A stretch of 64,000 bases of DNA, from NCBI RefSeq assembly GCF_003667505.1, contig NZ_RCVJ01000168.1:1-64000 (forward strand). Direction: 5' to 3'. The notes under the pieces were generated by a model. The model did no database searches. It had not been told where the DNA came from and saw nothing but the letters and a program-made list of their open reading frames with translations. The translations under genes were made by a program, and so were the position numbers. Each line of letters begins with the position of its first letter. Position 1 is the first letter of the stretch. Shown piece by piece: positions 16,369 through 25,148 of the stretch. This DNA comes from Micromonospora sp. BL4. GTDB lineage: Bacteria > Actinomycetota > Actinomycetes > Mycobacteriales > Micromonosporaceae.

Positions 16369-17012
16369 TCCGCGTCGCGATCGCCGACGACCAGCAGTTG
16401 GTCCGCGAAGGCTTCAGCCTGATCCTGCGTTCCCAACCCGACATCCACGTCGCGGCCGAGGCGGCCGACGGCCGGCAGTTCCTCGACGCCGTACGTCGCG
16501 ACTCCCGCATCGACGTCGCCCTCGTCGACATCCGCATGCCGGTACTCGACGGCCTGCAGGCCACCCGCGAGCTGGCCGGGGTCCCGCACGCCCCGGCCGT
16601 CATCGTCGTCACCACCTTCGACGACGACGCCTACGTCCTGGACGCCATCGCCTCCGGCGCGCGCGGGTTCCTGCTCAAGCGGTGCAGCGCCCGCGACCTG
16701 ATCGCCGCGGTGCGGACCGTCGCGTCCGGGGAGGCGATCCTCTCCTCCGAGGTCACCGGCGCCGTACTCGACCGGGTACGCGCTACCGGGCCCGCCACCC
16801 TCGTGGAACTGGCGGCCTACCAGCTGACCACTCGGGAGACCGACGTGCTCGCCCTGATCGGCGGCGGACTCAACAACAACGAGATAGCCGAACGCCTGCA
16901 CCTTTCGATGAGCACCGTCAAGACCCACGTCACCAACGTGCTGGCCAAGACCGGCAGCCGCGACCGCGTACGAGCCGCCATCCTCGCGATCCAGGCCGGC
17001 CTCGCCCCCTGA
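16365..17012 (+). CDS. NarL/LuxR-type response regulator
   Basis: A 215-residue regulator. The receiver domain (1-120) has the acidic pocket DD at 8-9 and the phospho-acceptor Asp55 in VALVDIRMP, with conserved Thr (VVTTF) and Lys (LLKRC). The C-terminal LuxR helix-turn-helix spans about residues 145-205 (LTTRETDVLALIGGGLNNNE, then LHLSMSTVKTHVTNVLAK). Its GTG overlaps the kinase stop by four bases, so the pair is co-translated. Confidence 0.93.
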   Translation: MIRVAIADDQQLVREGFSLILRSQPDIHVAAEAADGRQFLDAVRRDSRIDVALVDIRMPVLDGLQATRELAGVPHAPAVIVVTTFDDDAYVLDAIASGARGFLLKRCSARDLIAAVRTVASGEAILSSEVTGAVLDRVRATGPATLVELAAYQLTTRETDVLALIGGGLNNNEIAERLHLSMSTVKTHVTNVLAKTGSRDRVRAAILAIQAGLAP

Positions 17013-17064
17013 CAAGAACGCGGTCCGGGTGCCACGGCCGACTCCTGGTGGCGTGACGCCCGGG

Positions 17065-18051
17065 TCATCCGGCGTTCAACAGCGCCAGGCCCAGCGGGGT
17101 GAGGGTGTGGTGCACGGCGTTGCGGTCGCGGGCGCTGGTGACCAGACCCGAGGAGCGCAGTACGGCCAGGTGCCGGCTTGCCGACGGGACGCTGATGTCG
17201 AGCCGGTGGGCGACCTCCGACGTGGTCCCGCCCTCGGCGGTCAGCACCAGGATGGCGGCCCGCGTGTCGCCCACCAGCGCCGACAGGGATTTGGCCGCAG
17301 CCGCCGTCGACACCACCCGGGCGTGCGGATGGATTGAATAGATCAACACCGGTGGCAGCAGCGGATCGGCGAGCACCATCGGCTTGTCGTGCCGCTTGAA
17401 GTAGCAGGGCACGAGGAGTAGCCCCCTACCGTCCAGGTGGAGGTCACGCTCGGCGATGTAGTCGGTGATCGTCAGGACACCGCCGTCGAACCTGGCGGTC
17501 GGATGCAGGTCGTTGAGGAGCGCCGACAGGCCCTGGTTCAGCAGTCGTCGGGACCGCAACGCCCGGTCGGCGTCGAACGCGGAGCGGACCACGTTCCACA
17601 GGGGCAGGATCGCGAGCCGGTAGTAGAGCTGAAGGCCGGCCCCGAGCTGGCGCAGGGCGGTCACGTCGCCGGCCGCCAGATCCGCGACGGCCGACGAGAG
17701 CCGGATCCCCGTCGACCGGAGCGTCGCCAGGTCGATGGCGAGTCTGGCCTTGGGCGTGCGCAGCAGGGCGTCCAGTCCCGGCTCGAACCCGTCGGCCGCC
17801 TCGGTCGGGGTGAGGAAGTCCGGGAAGTAGCCCAGCGGCGGGTTGATCGACAAGGGCAACGCCACCTCGGCCCGGTGTCCGTGGCGCTGATGCAGCAAGC
17901 CGCACGTTCGTTGCCGCCACCCGGCCAGCAGCGGGTCCCGGCACCGGAGCCGCAGCCAGTGCATGCTGAGCATGCTCTCCCACAGTGGATCAGGCGTACC
18001 GGCGATCCGGGTGCGGACGAGGTCCGCGGCGGTGAAGTGGATCCGAAGCAT
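17065..18051 (-). CDS. Winged-helix (ArsR-like) transcriptional regulator
   Basis: A 328-residue regulator with a long N-terminal region of unknown fold and a C-terminal winged helix at about residues 255-325 (LTAEGGTTSEVAHRLDISVP, SASRHLAVLRSSGLV). The layout matches actinobacterial DUF5937-plus-ArsR proteins, which are mostly uncharacterised. No cysteine cluster for metal sensing is visible in the winged helix, so it is probably not a metal sensor. It stands alone and no target is apparent. Confidence 0.82.
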   Translation of the reverse strand: MLRIHFTAADLVRTRIAGTPDPLWESMLSMHWLRLRCRDPLLAGWRQRTCGLLHQRHGHRAEVALPLSINPPLGYFPDFLTPTEAADGFEPGLDALLRTPKARLAIDLATLRSTGIRLSSAVADLAAGDVTALRQLGAGLQLYYRLAILPLWNVVRSAFDADRALRSRRLLNQGLSALLNDLHPTARFDGGVLTITDYIAERDLHLDGRGLLLVPCYFKRHDKPMVLADPLLPPVLIYSIHPHARVVSTAAAAKSLSALVGDTRAAILVLTAEGGTTSEVAHRLDISVPSASRHLAVLRSSGLVTSARDRNAVHHTLTPLGLALLNAG

Positions 18052-18328
18052 GACGGTCCCCCGGTCGACTGGACGTGCGTCCAGTCTGACGGCCGGTCAG
18101 CCGCCACGATTCCGCCGACCGGATCATGACGACCGACTACGGGTCGGCAAAGATTCGCGGGGCTGCCGCAAACCGGCAGCTTCTAAGACGGAGGTCAATG
18201 CTTGGGCATCAACCCAAACAAGGTCGACAACTTGCCGCCTGACCAGCGCATCGGATGCCTGACCAGCGAGTTTGCAGCCCAGCGCAACGAGATCGACAGG
18301 ACCCGGGCGGCCCATCGATGATCGCCCG

Positions 18329-18856
18329 ATGAAGAGAATTTTGCGCAAGGCCGGCATCGTGGCGGTCATCGCAACGGCGGTGGCCCTCCTTGCCCCATCG
18401 ACCGCGTTCGCCGTGTCGAACCTGCCCAACAACAGCGCGCTGCGGCACTATTCGGGCTACAAGGGCACGGGGAGCGTGCCCGTGCCCATGTACAACTCCA
18501 GCAACCAGAAGATCGGCGAATACCAGCTCTATGTCGAGTACTGGTACACCCCGGGGGACGGCACGTACAACGTCGAGGTGACGGCCTGCGTGTGGGACAG
18601 GCTCGCCAACGGGCGAGGCGTGATCGCCCGCGTCCTGTTGAAGTACGGATCGAACTCCAGCGAAGAGGTCGGCAGGTTCAAGGCCGCCGGCGGGTGTACT
18701 CATCAGACGGTGTTCGACGACGCCCCCGCGCCGGTCTGGGCCGTCGACGTCGACTACGGCGAGGACTGGGCCGGTGTGCCCTACCGGTACGCCGGGAACT
18801 ACGACCGGTACACGTCGGAGAAGCTGCCGTACTGGCCGTACTTCGGCACCAGCTGA
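18329..18856 (+). CDS. Secreted protein of unknown function
   Basis: A 175-residue exported protein. The N-terminal KRILRKAGIVAVIATAVALL then PSTAFA is a standard Sec signal, with cleavage expected near residue 28. The mature part is rich in Tyr and Trp, has two cysteines (about 90 and 117) that could form a disulphide, and ends in a tyrosine-rich DRYTSEKLPYWPYFGTS tail. I recognise no family. ATG 18329 is chosen because it starts the signal peptide. The upstream region carries two copies of GCCTGACCAGCG 20 bases apart, of unknown meaning. Confidence 0.75.
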   Translation: MKRILRKAGIVAVIATAVALLAPSTAFAVSNLPNNSALRHYSGYKGTGSVPVPMYNSSNQKIGEYQLYVEYWYTPGDGTYNVEVTACVWDRLANGRGVIARVLLKYGSNSSEEVGRFKAAGGCTHQTVFDDAPAPVWAVDVDYGEDWAGVPYRYAGNYDRYTSEKLPYWPYFGTS

Positions 18857-18876
18857 CCGGACCAGGAGAACCGCCC

Positions 18877-18917
18877 GCGCCGGCGGTGACAGCGCACCAC
18901 ACTGTCACCGCCGGCGC
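18877..18917. terminator. Bidirectional hairpin terminator
   Basis: A perfect 16-bp stem (GCGCCGGCGGTGACAG and complement) with a 9-base loop, between convergent genes. Confidence 0.85.
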
Positions 18918-18960
18918 TGTCCGTACCCCGATGGTCCCGCTGCGGGGCGCCAGGAGTCGA

Positions 18961-20493
18961 TCAGGCGACGAAGCGGGTCTTGCGGCGGCGGGCGACCAGG
19001 TAGCTCGCGGCTCCGGCGACGAGCAGCAGCCCGCCGACGCCGGTGATCAGGCCGGTCGGGTCACCGGTGATCGGCAGCGTCGGGCCGTCGTCACCGCCGC
19101 CCTGACCGCCGTCTCCTCCCCCGTTGCCGGCCGCATTGACGATGATTTTCGCCGAGTCGTTCCGCGCGTTCGGGTCACCGTCCAGCTTCACGACGAGGGT
19201 GCCGGTGGCGTCCGCCACCACCTCGTCGATGCGCAGCGCAAACACGTACGGGTGCTCACCGCCCACCGCGATCTCGCTGGCGCGGCAGACGTACTCCTTG
19301 GCGCCCGGCTCGGCCCACTTCGCGTTCCCCGGGTCCCACTCCTCGCCCGGCACGTACGGCACACAGTCGCCGGATGCCTCGACGGCGGTGGTGCCCCTCG
19401 GGATGGTGATCCGGACCGGCGGCTTCTCAATCTGAGGGTCGAGCGCGGCGGGACCGAGGTTGGTGAAGCTCGGTCGTACGGCGACCACGTCACCCTTCCT
19501 GCCGCGGGCGGTGGCGCCCTTGGCTGCGAGATCCGCCGGGTTGTCGCCGGTCACGGTGACCGACGCCCGGGTGAAGTTGTTCATCCGGTCCACGTCGGTC
19601 TGCGGGGCCTTCGCCTTCGCGCCGGTCTGCTCGACCAGGCGAAGTTCGCCACCGCGACCCGGCTCGAAGCCGGGCATCGGCCACTCCCCGTAGATGCGCG
19701 CCCAGTCGTCCTTCGTCCACCAGTCGAGGGTGACCGGGAGCTCGGCGCCGGTGCGGGCCTGCTCGTGCAGCCTGAGCGGGAGATCCTCGGAGAGCTGGTA
19801 GGACGTGTTCGCCTCGAGTTGCGTGTCGAAGGTGCAGATGGCGTTCAGGTTCAGGAACGACGCGCAGTTGGAGTAGTCGCCGGCGTACGTGACGAGCCAG
19901 TCGGCCTCCAGCATGAGGACAGTTCCGTTGACCGTGGTCGCGCTGCCGTTGCGGACCCCGCCGGGCAGCTCCACCCGGCTGCGTGGGGCGCCGCTGACCT
20001 CGACCGTCTCGTCGCTCACGAGGTCGACACCCTCGGCGATCGTGATGCCGGCCGTTGCGGTGGCGGAGATGCCGCCGGACGTGACCGTGACCGTGAGGTC
20101 ACCCTGCTGCCCCGGGGTCGCGTCGTCCTCGCCGGTGAGCGTGTAGTTGAACCGGGGGTGCTGGCCCCTCGGAATGTCGACCTCGCAGTGCAGCGTGCTC
20201 GACGCCGTCTCGCAGGCCCAACCGTCGGACATCGGCTCGACGGTGGCGAAATCCTCGACCTCGGACAAGTCGACGTCGAGCGTGGTCCTGCCGAACTGCC
20301 ACTGATCCTCGTCGTCCCGGACGGGTTGCGCCACGAGCAATCCGTGGGTCGAGTGGCCGGGAGCGACGAGCTGGTTCGGCGCGTCAACGACGAAGGGAGG
20401 GTCGTCGGCGACCGCCGGGGTGGGGGCGGCAGCGACGAGCGCGCCCGCGACGCTCAGACCGGTGAGCCAACGCCGGGTGGAGTGCTTGAGCAT
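18961..20493 (-). CDS. LPXTG cell-wall-anchored surface protein
   Basis: A 510-residue surface protein. It begins with a signal peptide (TRRWLTGLSVAGALVAAAP...AVA) and ends with a glycine-rich spacer, the sortase motif LPITG, a hydrophobic span (LITGVGGLLLVAGAASYLV) and a basic ARRRKTRF tail, the complete sorting signal. The middle has repeated beta-rich segments with DUF11-like character (for example VTVTGDNPADLA, FTNLGPAALDPQIEKPP). Role is unknown; adhesion or envelope structure is likely. No sortase gene is in the window. ATG 20493 is chosen because it opens the signal peptide. Confidence 0.85.
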   Translation of the reverse strand: MLKHSTRRWLTGLSVAGALVAAAPTPAVADDPPFVVDAPNQLVAPGHSTHGLLVAQPVRDDEDQWQFGRTTLDVDLSEVEDFATVEPMSDGWACETASSTLHCEVDIPRGQHPRFNYTLTGEDDATPGQQGDLTVTVTSGGISATATAGITIAEGVDLVSDETVEVSGAPRSRVELPGGVRNGSATTVNGTVLMLEADWLVTYAGDYSNCASFLNLNAICTFDTQLEANTSYQLSEDLPLRLHEQARTGAELPVTLDWWTKDDWARIYGEWPMPGFEPGRGGELRLVEQTGAKAKAPQTDVDRMNNFTRASVTVTGDNPADLAAKGATARGRKGDVVAVRPSFTNLGPAALDPQIEKPPVRITIPRGTTAVEASGDCVPYVPGEEWDPGNAKWAEPGAKEYVCRASEIAVGGEHPYVFALRIDEVVADATGTLVVKLDGDPNARNDSAKIIVNAAGNGGGDGGQGGGDDGPTLPITGDPTGLITGVGGLLLVAGAASYLVARRRKTRFVA

Positions 20494-20693
20494 GTGGGTC
20501 CTCCCGTACGCGCGCCCAGGGGTGACCAACGGATGGTAAGGATTCATCGAAGCTCTCCGCTGCCCCGGCCTGCCTTCGACCGTCAACTCCGACCGAACGG
20601 CTGACCCGGCTCAGCACCAGCTCTACCAGGTCCGGAACGACCGAGCCCCGCCGACCCGCGACCGACGCCGCGACTCGGGCACTCCGACCCGGC

Positions 20694-21356
20694 TTACGAA
20701 ACGAGGCCCGGATCCACACTTTCCGAGTCGATGGTGACTGGCTGCCGGAGGATGGTGCGTTGCTTGTCGGGTGCGACCTTGCGGAAATCGCTGAGGTAGA
20801 TCTCGTGGTGAGTTCCGGTCAGGCGGAGCCGGTTGGCGGGGATGTACTCGTGGTGCAGCTGTGCGAGCACGTCGGCCTCGTCGTCAAAGGAACCGACGTG
20901 CAGCGTCTGCACGCACCGCCCCTCGGGCAGCGTCTGGAGGCGGATGTCGTTGATACGCGCCGGTCGCTGCTTGGCGCCGGCTTGCTCGATGGCGGTGGTG
21001 ACCATGGGCTGGTCGATCCAGTGGGGGACCATGAGCATCAACGTCCAGCTCCACCGGGACTTGTGTCGTGCGGTGGTGAACGCCGTCATGTCCTCGGCCC
21101 ACCACAGACCTTCCAGGGGCGGGACGACGTAGTCGCGCCCGAGGGTGCGCTTGCTGGCGAACTTCAGCTTGTAGGCCGTCGGGTAGAGCGCCTCGATCGC
21201 CTGGGTGAAAGCGGGTGAGGTGTTGGGGTCGCCGTGGCCGTCAATCATCAGGTAGTGCATGTCCGGTACGCCGACCATCCGGAACCGGCCCCGTTGTGCC
21301 TGGTAGGCGTCAAGCGTCTTCTTGAAGTCGATCTTGTCGGTCGTCCTGTTGGTCAT
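20694..21356 (-). CDS. GyrI-like small-molecule-binding protein
   Basis: A 220-residue protein of the GyrI/SOUL-like binding fold, recognised from the GRFRMVGVPDMHYLMIDGHGDPN opening region, the LEGLWW core and the HHEIYLSDFRK C-terminal segment. Family members bind hydrophobic ligands or hydrolyse cyclopropane compounds; no DNA-binding domain is present, so it is stand-alone. It is divergent from a LysR regulator with an 88-base gap, so regulation by that protein is likely. Confidence 0.85.
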   Translation of the reverse strand: MTNRTTDKIDFKKTLDAYQAQRGRFRMVGVPDMHYLMIDGHGDPNTSPAFTQAIEALYPTAYKLKFASKRTLGRDYVVPPLEGLWWAEDMTAFTTARHKSRWSWTLMLMVPHWIDQPMVTTAIEQAGAKQRPARINDIRLQTLPEGRCVQTLHVGSFDDEADVLAQLHHEYIPANRLRLTGTHHEIYLSDFRKVAPDKQRTILRQPVTIDSESVDPGLVS

Positions 21357-21444
21357 GGGGCACCTGGACTCGGGTGGCGAGCCACTGCCTTTCTGAGTAG
21401 GTAAGGTCGGATGCCAGGTAGGCCTCTCGCGAACGGGATCACAG

Positions 21445-22332
21445 GTGGAGCTGCGCGACATCGAGACCTTTCTGGTGCTCGCCGACGAGCTGCACTTCGG
21501 ACGGACAGCGCAACGACTGCACGTCACCACAGCTCGGGTCAGCCAGGCCATCAAGCAACAGGAACGCCGCATCGGTGGTCTGCTTTTCGACCGCTCCACC
21601 CGTACCGTCCGGCTCACACCGCTCGGCGAACAGCTGCGCGACGACCTGCGGCCCGTCCACGCCGGCCTGCTAAAGAGCGTCGAGCGGGCCCGGCGGGCCG
21701 CCCAGGGCATCACCGGCACGCTCCGCGTGGGCATGATCCCTTTCAACACATACGACCTGCGCCCGTTCTGGGACACGTTCCGCCGTCGGCACCCGCAGTG
21801 GTCGTTGCAGGTCCGCCGGGCCTCGTTCGTGGACCCGTTCGCCGCGCTGCGTACGGGAGAGCATGACATCCTCGTCGCCTGGCTGCCCGTGAACGAACCG
21901 GACCTGACCGTGGGACCGGTCCTTTTCGGCGACCAGCGAATCCTGGCAGTGTCGACCGATCACGAACTGGCCCGAAGACCATCCGTGTCGCTGGAGATGC
22001 TCGCCGACTTCCCGAACGGAACGGGGCAACGCCTGCCGGACTACTGGGAAGACGCGTACCTGCCGTTCCACAGCCCACGCGGCCACACGATCGAGCGTGG
22101 CGCATTCGTCACCAACAGCGACGAACTCATCCACCTCGTCGCCCTCGGCGAGACGGTCCAGGTCTTCCCCGTCCACGTGACCGACCACTGGGCCATGCCG
22201 GACGTGCGGTGGCTGCCCATCACCGACCTGCCCCGCCTGAACTACGCCCTGGTCTGGCGCACCGAGACCGAAACCGAGATCATCCGCGCAATGGCACAGG
22301 TCGTCAACGATCTGTGCCCGCTGTTGCGCTAG
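21445..22332 (+). CDS. LysR-family transcriptional regulator
   Basis: A 295-residue LysR protein. The N-terminal helix-turn-helix (residues 1-60) shows ELRDIETFLVLADELHFGRT and RLHVTTARVSQAIKQQE. The periplasmic-binding-protein-like effector domain follows (GTLRVGMIPFNTY..., then DLTVGPVLFGDQRILAVSTD). GTG 21445 lies 88 bases from the divergent GyrI-like gene, the usual layout for a LysR regulator and its target. The inducer is unknown. Confidence 0.92.
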   Translation: MELRDIETFLVLADELHFGRTAQRLHVTTARVSQAIKQQERRIGGLLFDRSTRTVRLTPLGEQLRDDLRPVHAGLLKSVERARRAAQGITGTLRVGMIPFNTYDLRPFWDTFRRRHPQWSLQVRRASFVDPFAALRTGEHDILVAWLPVNEPDLTVGPVLFGDQRILAVSTDHELARRPSVSLEMLADFPNGTGQRLPDYWEDAYLPFHSPRGHTIERGAFVTNSDELIHLVALGETVQVFPVHVTDHWAMPDVRWLPITDLPRLNYALVWRTETETEIIRAMAQVVNDLCPLLR

Positions 22333-22362
22333 CCGAGAGACGGAGAGACTCAGACGACGCCG

Positions 22363-22785
22363 TCACTCACCGGCCAGACCATTGTCGGCGAGCCATTGCG
22401 GGTCCGGTGCCACCATCTGCAGAACCTCCACCAGCAGCCCGTCGGGACCGGCGACCTGGAATCGGCGCTGTCCCCACGGCTCGGTCACGAGCGGCAGGAC
22501 CACCTCCAACTCAGCAGAGCGCAGCCGTTCGAACTCGGCGTCAACGTCGGCGACCAGGAACGCCAGCAGCGTGCCGACCACCGCCCTGCCCCGGGTTGCC
22601 CGCGGCCACGATTCGTGGTCGCGCTGCACGAAGTCCAGGCTGACGGTCGGGTGATCAGCGTGCTGCGTGTTCACGTACCAGCCCAGGTCGATCCCGACCT
22701 TGAACCCGAAATGCTCGGCGAACCACGCCGCGCTCGCGGTCGGGTTGTCCGCCGCGACCGCCATCCCGATCAACGAGAACTGCAT
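22363..22785 (-). CDS. VOC (glyoxalase-fold) protein
   Basis: A 140-residue protein with paired beta-alpha-beta-beta-beta modules: AVAADNPTASAAWFAEHFGF first, then ADVDAEFERLRSAELEVVLP, ending with FQVAGPDGLLVEVLQM. The first metal-ligand position lacks the usual histidine, so it may bind a ligand rather than catalyse metal chemistry. GGGGAGAGGCACGT before ATG 22785 gives a good ribosome binding site. It converges with the LysR gene with a 30-base gap. Confidence 0.82.
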   Translation of the reverse strand: MQFSLIGMAVAADNPTASAAWFAEHFGFKVGIDLGWYVNTQHADHPTVSLDFVQRDHESWPRATRGRAVVGTLLAFLVADVDAEFERLRSAELEVVLPLVTEPWGQRRFQVAGPDGLLVEVLQMVAPDPQWLADNGLAGE

Positions 22786-23160
22786 ACGTGCCTCTCCCCT
22801 GTTCCACGGACGGTCACGTCCCTGATCTGTCCAGCGCGTGGCCCGAGACCGGCCAGCGATCTTTGCGCTTGATACCACCAGCGTCCGTCACCCGCCGGTG
22901 CGGATCAACGACGACCTCGCACACGTACTGTTAAGCCGCGATTGACAATCGATTCACTTGGTTCCCGGACGGACACCAGTCGCGGCCGCCGGCATCAGAC
23001 CCGCAAGCGCCGCTCGTCGGCTCGACAGCGCGCGCCGGGCTCTACCGTCCTCGGTCACGTACTCGGAAGCCGGACGGGCGGCAGATCCGCGCACGTGATT
23101 TCGGGTACACGCGTCCCAGGGCGTGACGGGCCCTTCACGTGCAAGTGATCTAGTTGACGG
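22786..23160. other. Intergenic region between VOC and GNAT genes
   Basis: 375 bases between divergent genes. TTGACA occurs at 22942-22947 without a convincing -10 at the right distance. I see no reading frame with gene-like codon use, no repeat and no strong hairpin. Confidence 0.4.
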
Positions 23161-23844
23161 GTGAGTGACCTGCGAGATCTCATCGTCCGCTGGCAGCGCG
23201 GCTGGGGCGTGGCTCGCGGGCTGCCCGTCGCCAAGGACGTCGGCGGCGCGTTGCGGGTCCGGTGCATGCAGCCCGGCCGCGACATCGAGTATGTCGCGCT
23301 CGATGCCGGCGAAGACCTCGCGTCGCTCGCCACGTTGGCTGAGCTGGTCATTGGCGAGGACGCCGTCACATGGCTGACCGTGCCCACCATCGATCCGGCG
23401 AGGGCGGCCTCGGCTCTGGCGGCCGCCGGTCTGATCGTGCTCAAGCACTCAGAACTGCTGATGACAGCCGATCTTCGCGGGCATCCGCAGAACATGCCCG
23501 TGGCACCGTACCGGCTCCTGACCCAGGTCGACGCGCGCGGAGGCGACAGCGTGGTCACGGCCACGGTACGGCACGAGTCGGGAGAGGTCGGCGCGCGCGG
23601 AACGATGGGACTGGCCGGTACGGATGGGGTCGCAGACCGGATCGAAACCATGCCGGCTCATCGCCGCAAGGGTCTGGCCAGCGCGGTCATGAGTGCACTA
23701 GCCCGTTCCGCGATCGAAGAAGGCGTCGAAGAGGGCATTCTCATCGCCAGCGAGGACGGTCAGCGTCTGTACAGGACGCTCGGCTGGCAGCCGGTGGCCG
23801 ACGTGCTGATCGCAACGACGCCTGGCAACGCCTACCCGTCCTGA
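23161..23844 (+). CDS. GNAT-family N-acetyltransferase
   Basis: A 227-residue protein with a GNAT domain in its C-terminal half. The acetyl-CoA loop is seen as ETMPAHRRKGLASAVMSALA (about residues 161-180), followed by the beta-5/alpha-4 pair EGILIASEDGQRLYRTLGWQP. The N-terminal half is divergent and probably supplies substrate specificity; the acceptor is unknown. GTG 23161 is the first start in frame. Confidence 0.85.
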   Translation: MSDLRDLIVRWQRGWGVARGLPVAKDVGGALRVRCMQPGRDIEYVALDAGEDLASLATLAELVIGEDAVTWLTVPTIDPARAASALAAAGLIVLKHSELLMTADLRGHPQNMPVAPYRLLTQVDARGGDSVVTATVRHESGEVGARGTMGLAGTDGVADRIETMPAHRRKGLASAVMSALARSAIEEGVEEGILIASEDGQRLYRTLGWQPVADVLIATTPGNAYPS

Positions 23845-23869
23845 ACGGCGGGGACATTGCGGCCGCTGG

Positions 23870-24823
23870 TCAGTTGACGCTCACGACGACCTTTCCGAGG
23901 GCACGTCCCTTACCCACGTGGGCCAACGCCTCGGGCGTCTCGTCGAGAGTGAAGGCCCGGTCGATGTGGATGACGAGGTCACCCGCCACGCAGAGATCGG
24001 CCACCGGTTCGAAGTGGGTCGGTCCTTCCCGGACGGCGAGCACACCCAGCCGGCGGTGGGTGAGCCGGCCGGCCGCCGCGCCGATCGTCAGGACGCGCAG
24101 CAGCGCCGAGACCGATCCGCCGACGCACCGGTAGCGGCCGCCGGGGGCCAGCGCCCGGCGGTAGGCGAACACCGATCGGTGCGCGACCAGATCGAGGATG
24201 AGATCGTACGGGCCGCTGCGGGTGAAGTCCCGGCGGCGGTAGTCGATCACCTCGTCCGCGCCGACGGACCGCATGAAGTCGAGCTTGCCCGCGTTGTCGA
24301 CGCCGGTCACCTGGGCGCCGAGTCGTTTGGCCAGCTGGATCGCGAATGCGCCGGATCCTCCGCCGGCGCCGTTGATGAGGACCCGGTTGCCGGCTGCGGC
24401 GCCCGCGGTGCCCTGCTGTGCGATCACGCCCGCCTGTGGGATGGCCGACGCCTCGGCGAAGGTCAGGGCGGCGGGCTTGCGGGCCAGGACCGATTCGGGT
24501 GCGATCGCGTACTCGGCGAAACCGCCCTTGAGCATGAGGTTGTCGCCATACACCTCGTCACCGGGTCGGAACCGAGTGACGGCGGAGCCCACCGCGTCGA
24601 CCCATCCGGCGATGTCCGAGCCGAGGGTCCGGCGTGCCGGGGAGCGCAGCCCACCGATGCGCGAATACAGTGGCGAACCTTGCAGGGTTTCCCAATCGCT
24701 CAAATTCACCGAGGTCGCCGCAATCTTGACGAGCACCTGTCGGGCGGCGGGAGAGGGCTTGGGGAGATTCTCGATTCGCAGCCCATCCGGGGGCCCGTAC
24801 CGGTCGTACACGACTGCTCTCAC
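23870..24823 (-). CDS. Zinc-independent quinone oxidoreductase / alcohol dehydrogenase
   Basis: A 317-residue MDR-superfamily oxidoreductase. It opens with RAVVYDRYGPPDGLRIENLP, has a GroES-like domain (to about residue 115), then a Rossmann fold with VLINGAGGGSGAFAIQLAKRLGAQVTG, and a KVVVSVN C-terminus. Catalytic zinc cysteines are missing, so it is likely an NADPH quinone or enone reductase. The gene converges with the GNAT gene and lies upstream of no partner. Confidence 0.88.
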   Translation of the reverse strand: MRAVVYDRYGPPDGLRIENLPKPSPAARQVLVKIAATSVNLSDWETLQGSPLYSRIGGLRSPARRTLGSDIAGWVDAVGSAVTRFRPGDEVYGDNLMLKGGFAEYAIAPESVLARKPAALTFAEASAIPQAGVIAQQGTAGAAAGNRVLINGAGGGSGAFAIQLAKRLGAQVTGVDNAGKLDFMRSVGADEVIDYRRRDFTRSGPYDLILDLVAHRSVFAYRRALAPGGRYRCVGGSVSALLRVLTIGAAAGRLTHRRLGVLAVREGPTHFEPVADLCVAGDLVIHIDRAFTLDETPEALAHVGKGRALGKVVVSVN

Positions 24824-24972
24824 CTGGTACCACCAGCCCTTCGGGAGAGTAGGCCGCAGTACCCGATGCGTTCAGGGCCAGCGCCTACGCCTCTTGGTTA
24901 GCACGGCGGGACAAGCGGCTGGTCGACACCACCCTGCTCCCAATCTGCTCCCAGGTAAGCGGCAGATACAGC

Positions 24973-25007
24973 GAAGCCCGTTACCGACCTATCCGGTAAC
25001 GGGCTTC
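24973..25007 (-). terminator. Terminator of tRNA-Val
   Basis: A perfect 14-bp stem (GAAGCCCGTTACCG and complement) with a 7-base loop, 19 bases beyond the tRNA 3' end. Confidence 0.85.
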
Positions 25008-25026
25008 TGACCTGCACATACTTCGG

Positions 25027-25098
25027 TGGGCGATGCTGGTATCGAACCAGCGACCTCTTCGGTGTGAACGAAGCGCTCTCCCACTGAGCTAATCGCCC
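25027..25098 (-). tRNA. tRNA-Val (anticodon CAC)
   Basis: The complement folds as a complete cloverleaf: acceptor stem GGGCGAT/ATCGCCC, D-arm GCTC/GAGC, anticodon stem CTTCG/CGAAG with loop TTCACAC, and T-arm GCTGG-TTCGATA-CCAGC. The anticodon CAC reads the valine codon GUG. The 3' CCA is not encoded, so it must be added after transcription. Discriminator base is A. A terminator hairpin follows. tRNA genes are common integration sites, but no integrase is nearby. Confidence 0.96.
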
Positions 25099-25148
25099 TC
25101 AGCGCCGTTGACTCTACCCGATCGTGGAACCAGACCGGAAATCCGGGG

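Noticed and set aside
18592-20604. Rightward frame of 670 codons opposite the LPXTG protein
   Set aside because: Antisense shadow; the leftward product has a complete signal peptide and sorting signal.
25027-25098. tRNA-Val as a prophage or island attachment site
   Set aside because: No integrase, no direct repeat of the tRNA 3' end and no change in gene style on either side.
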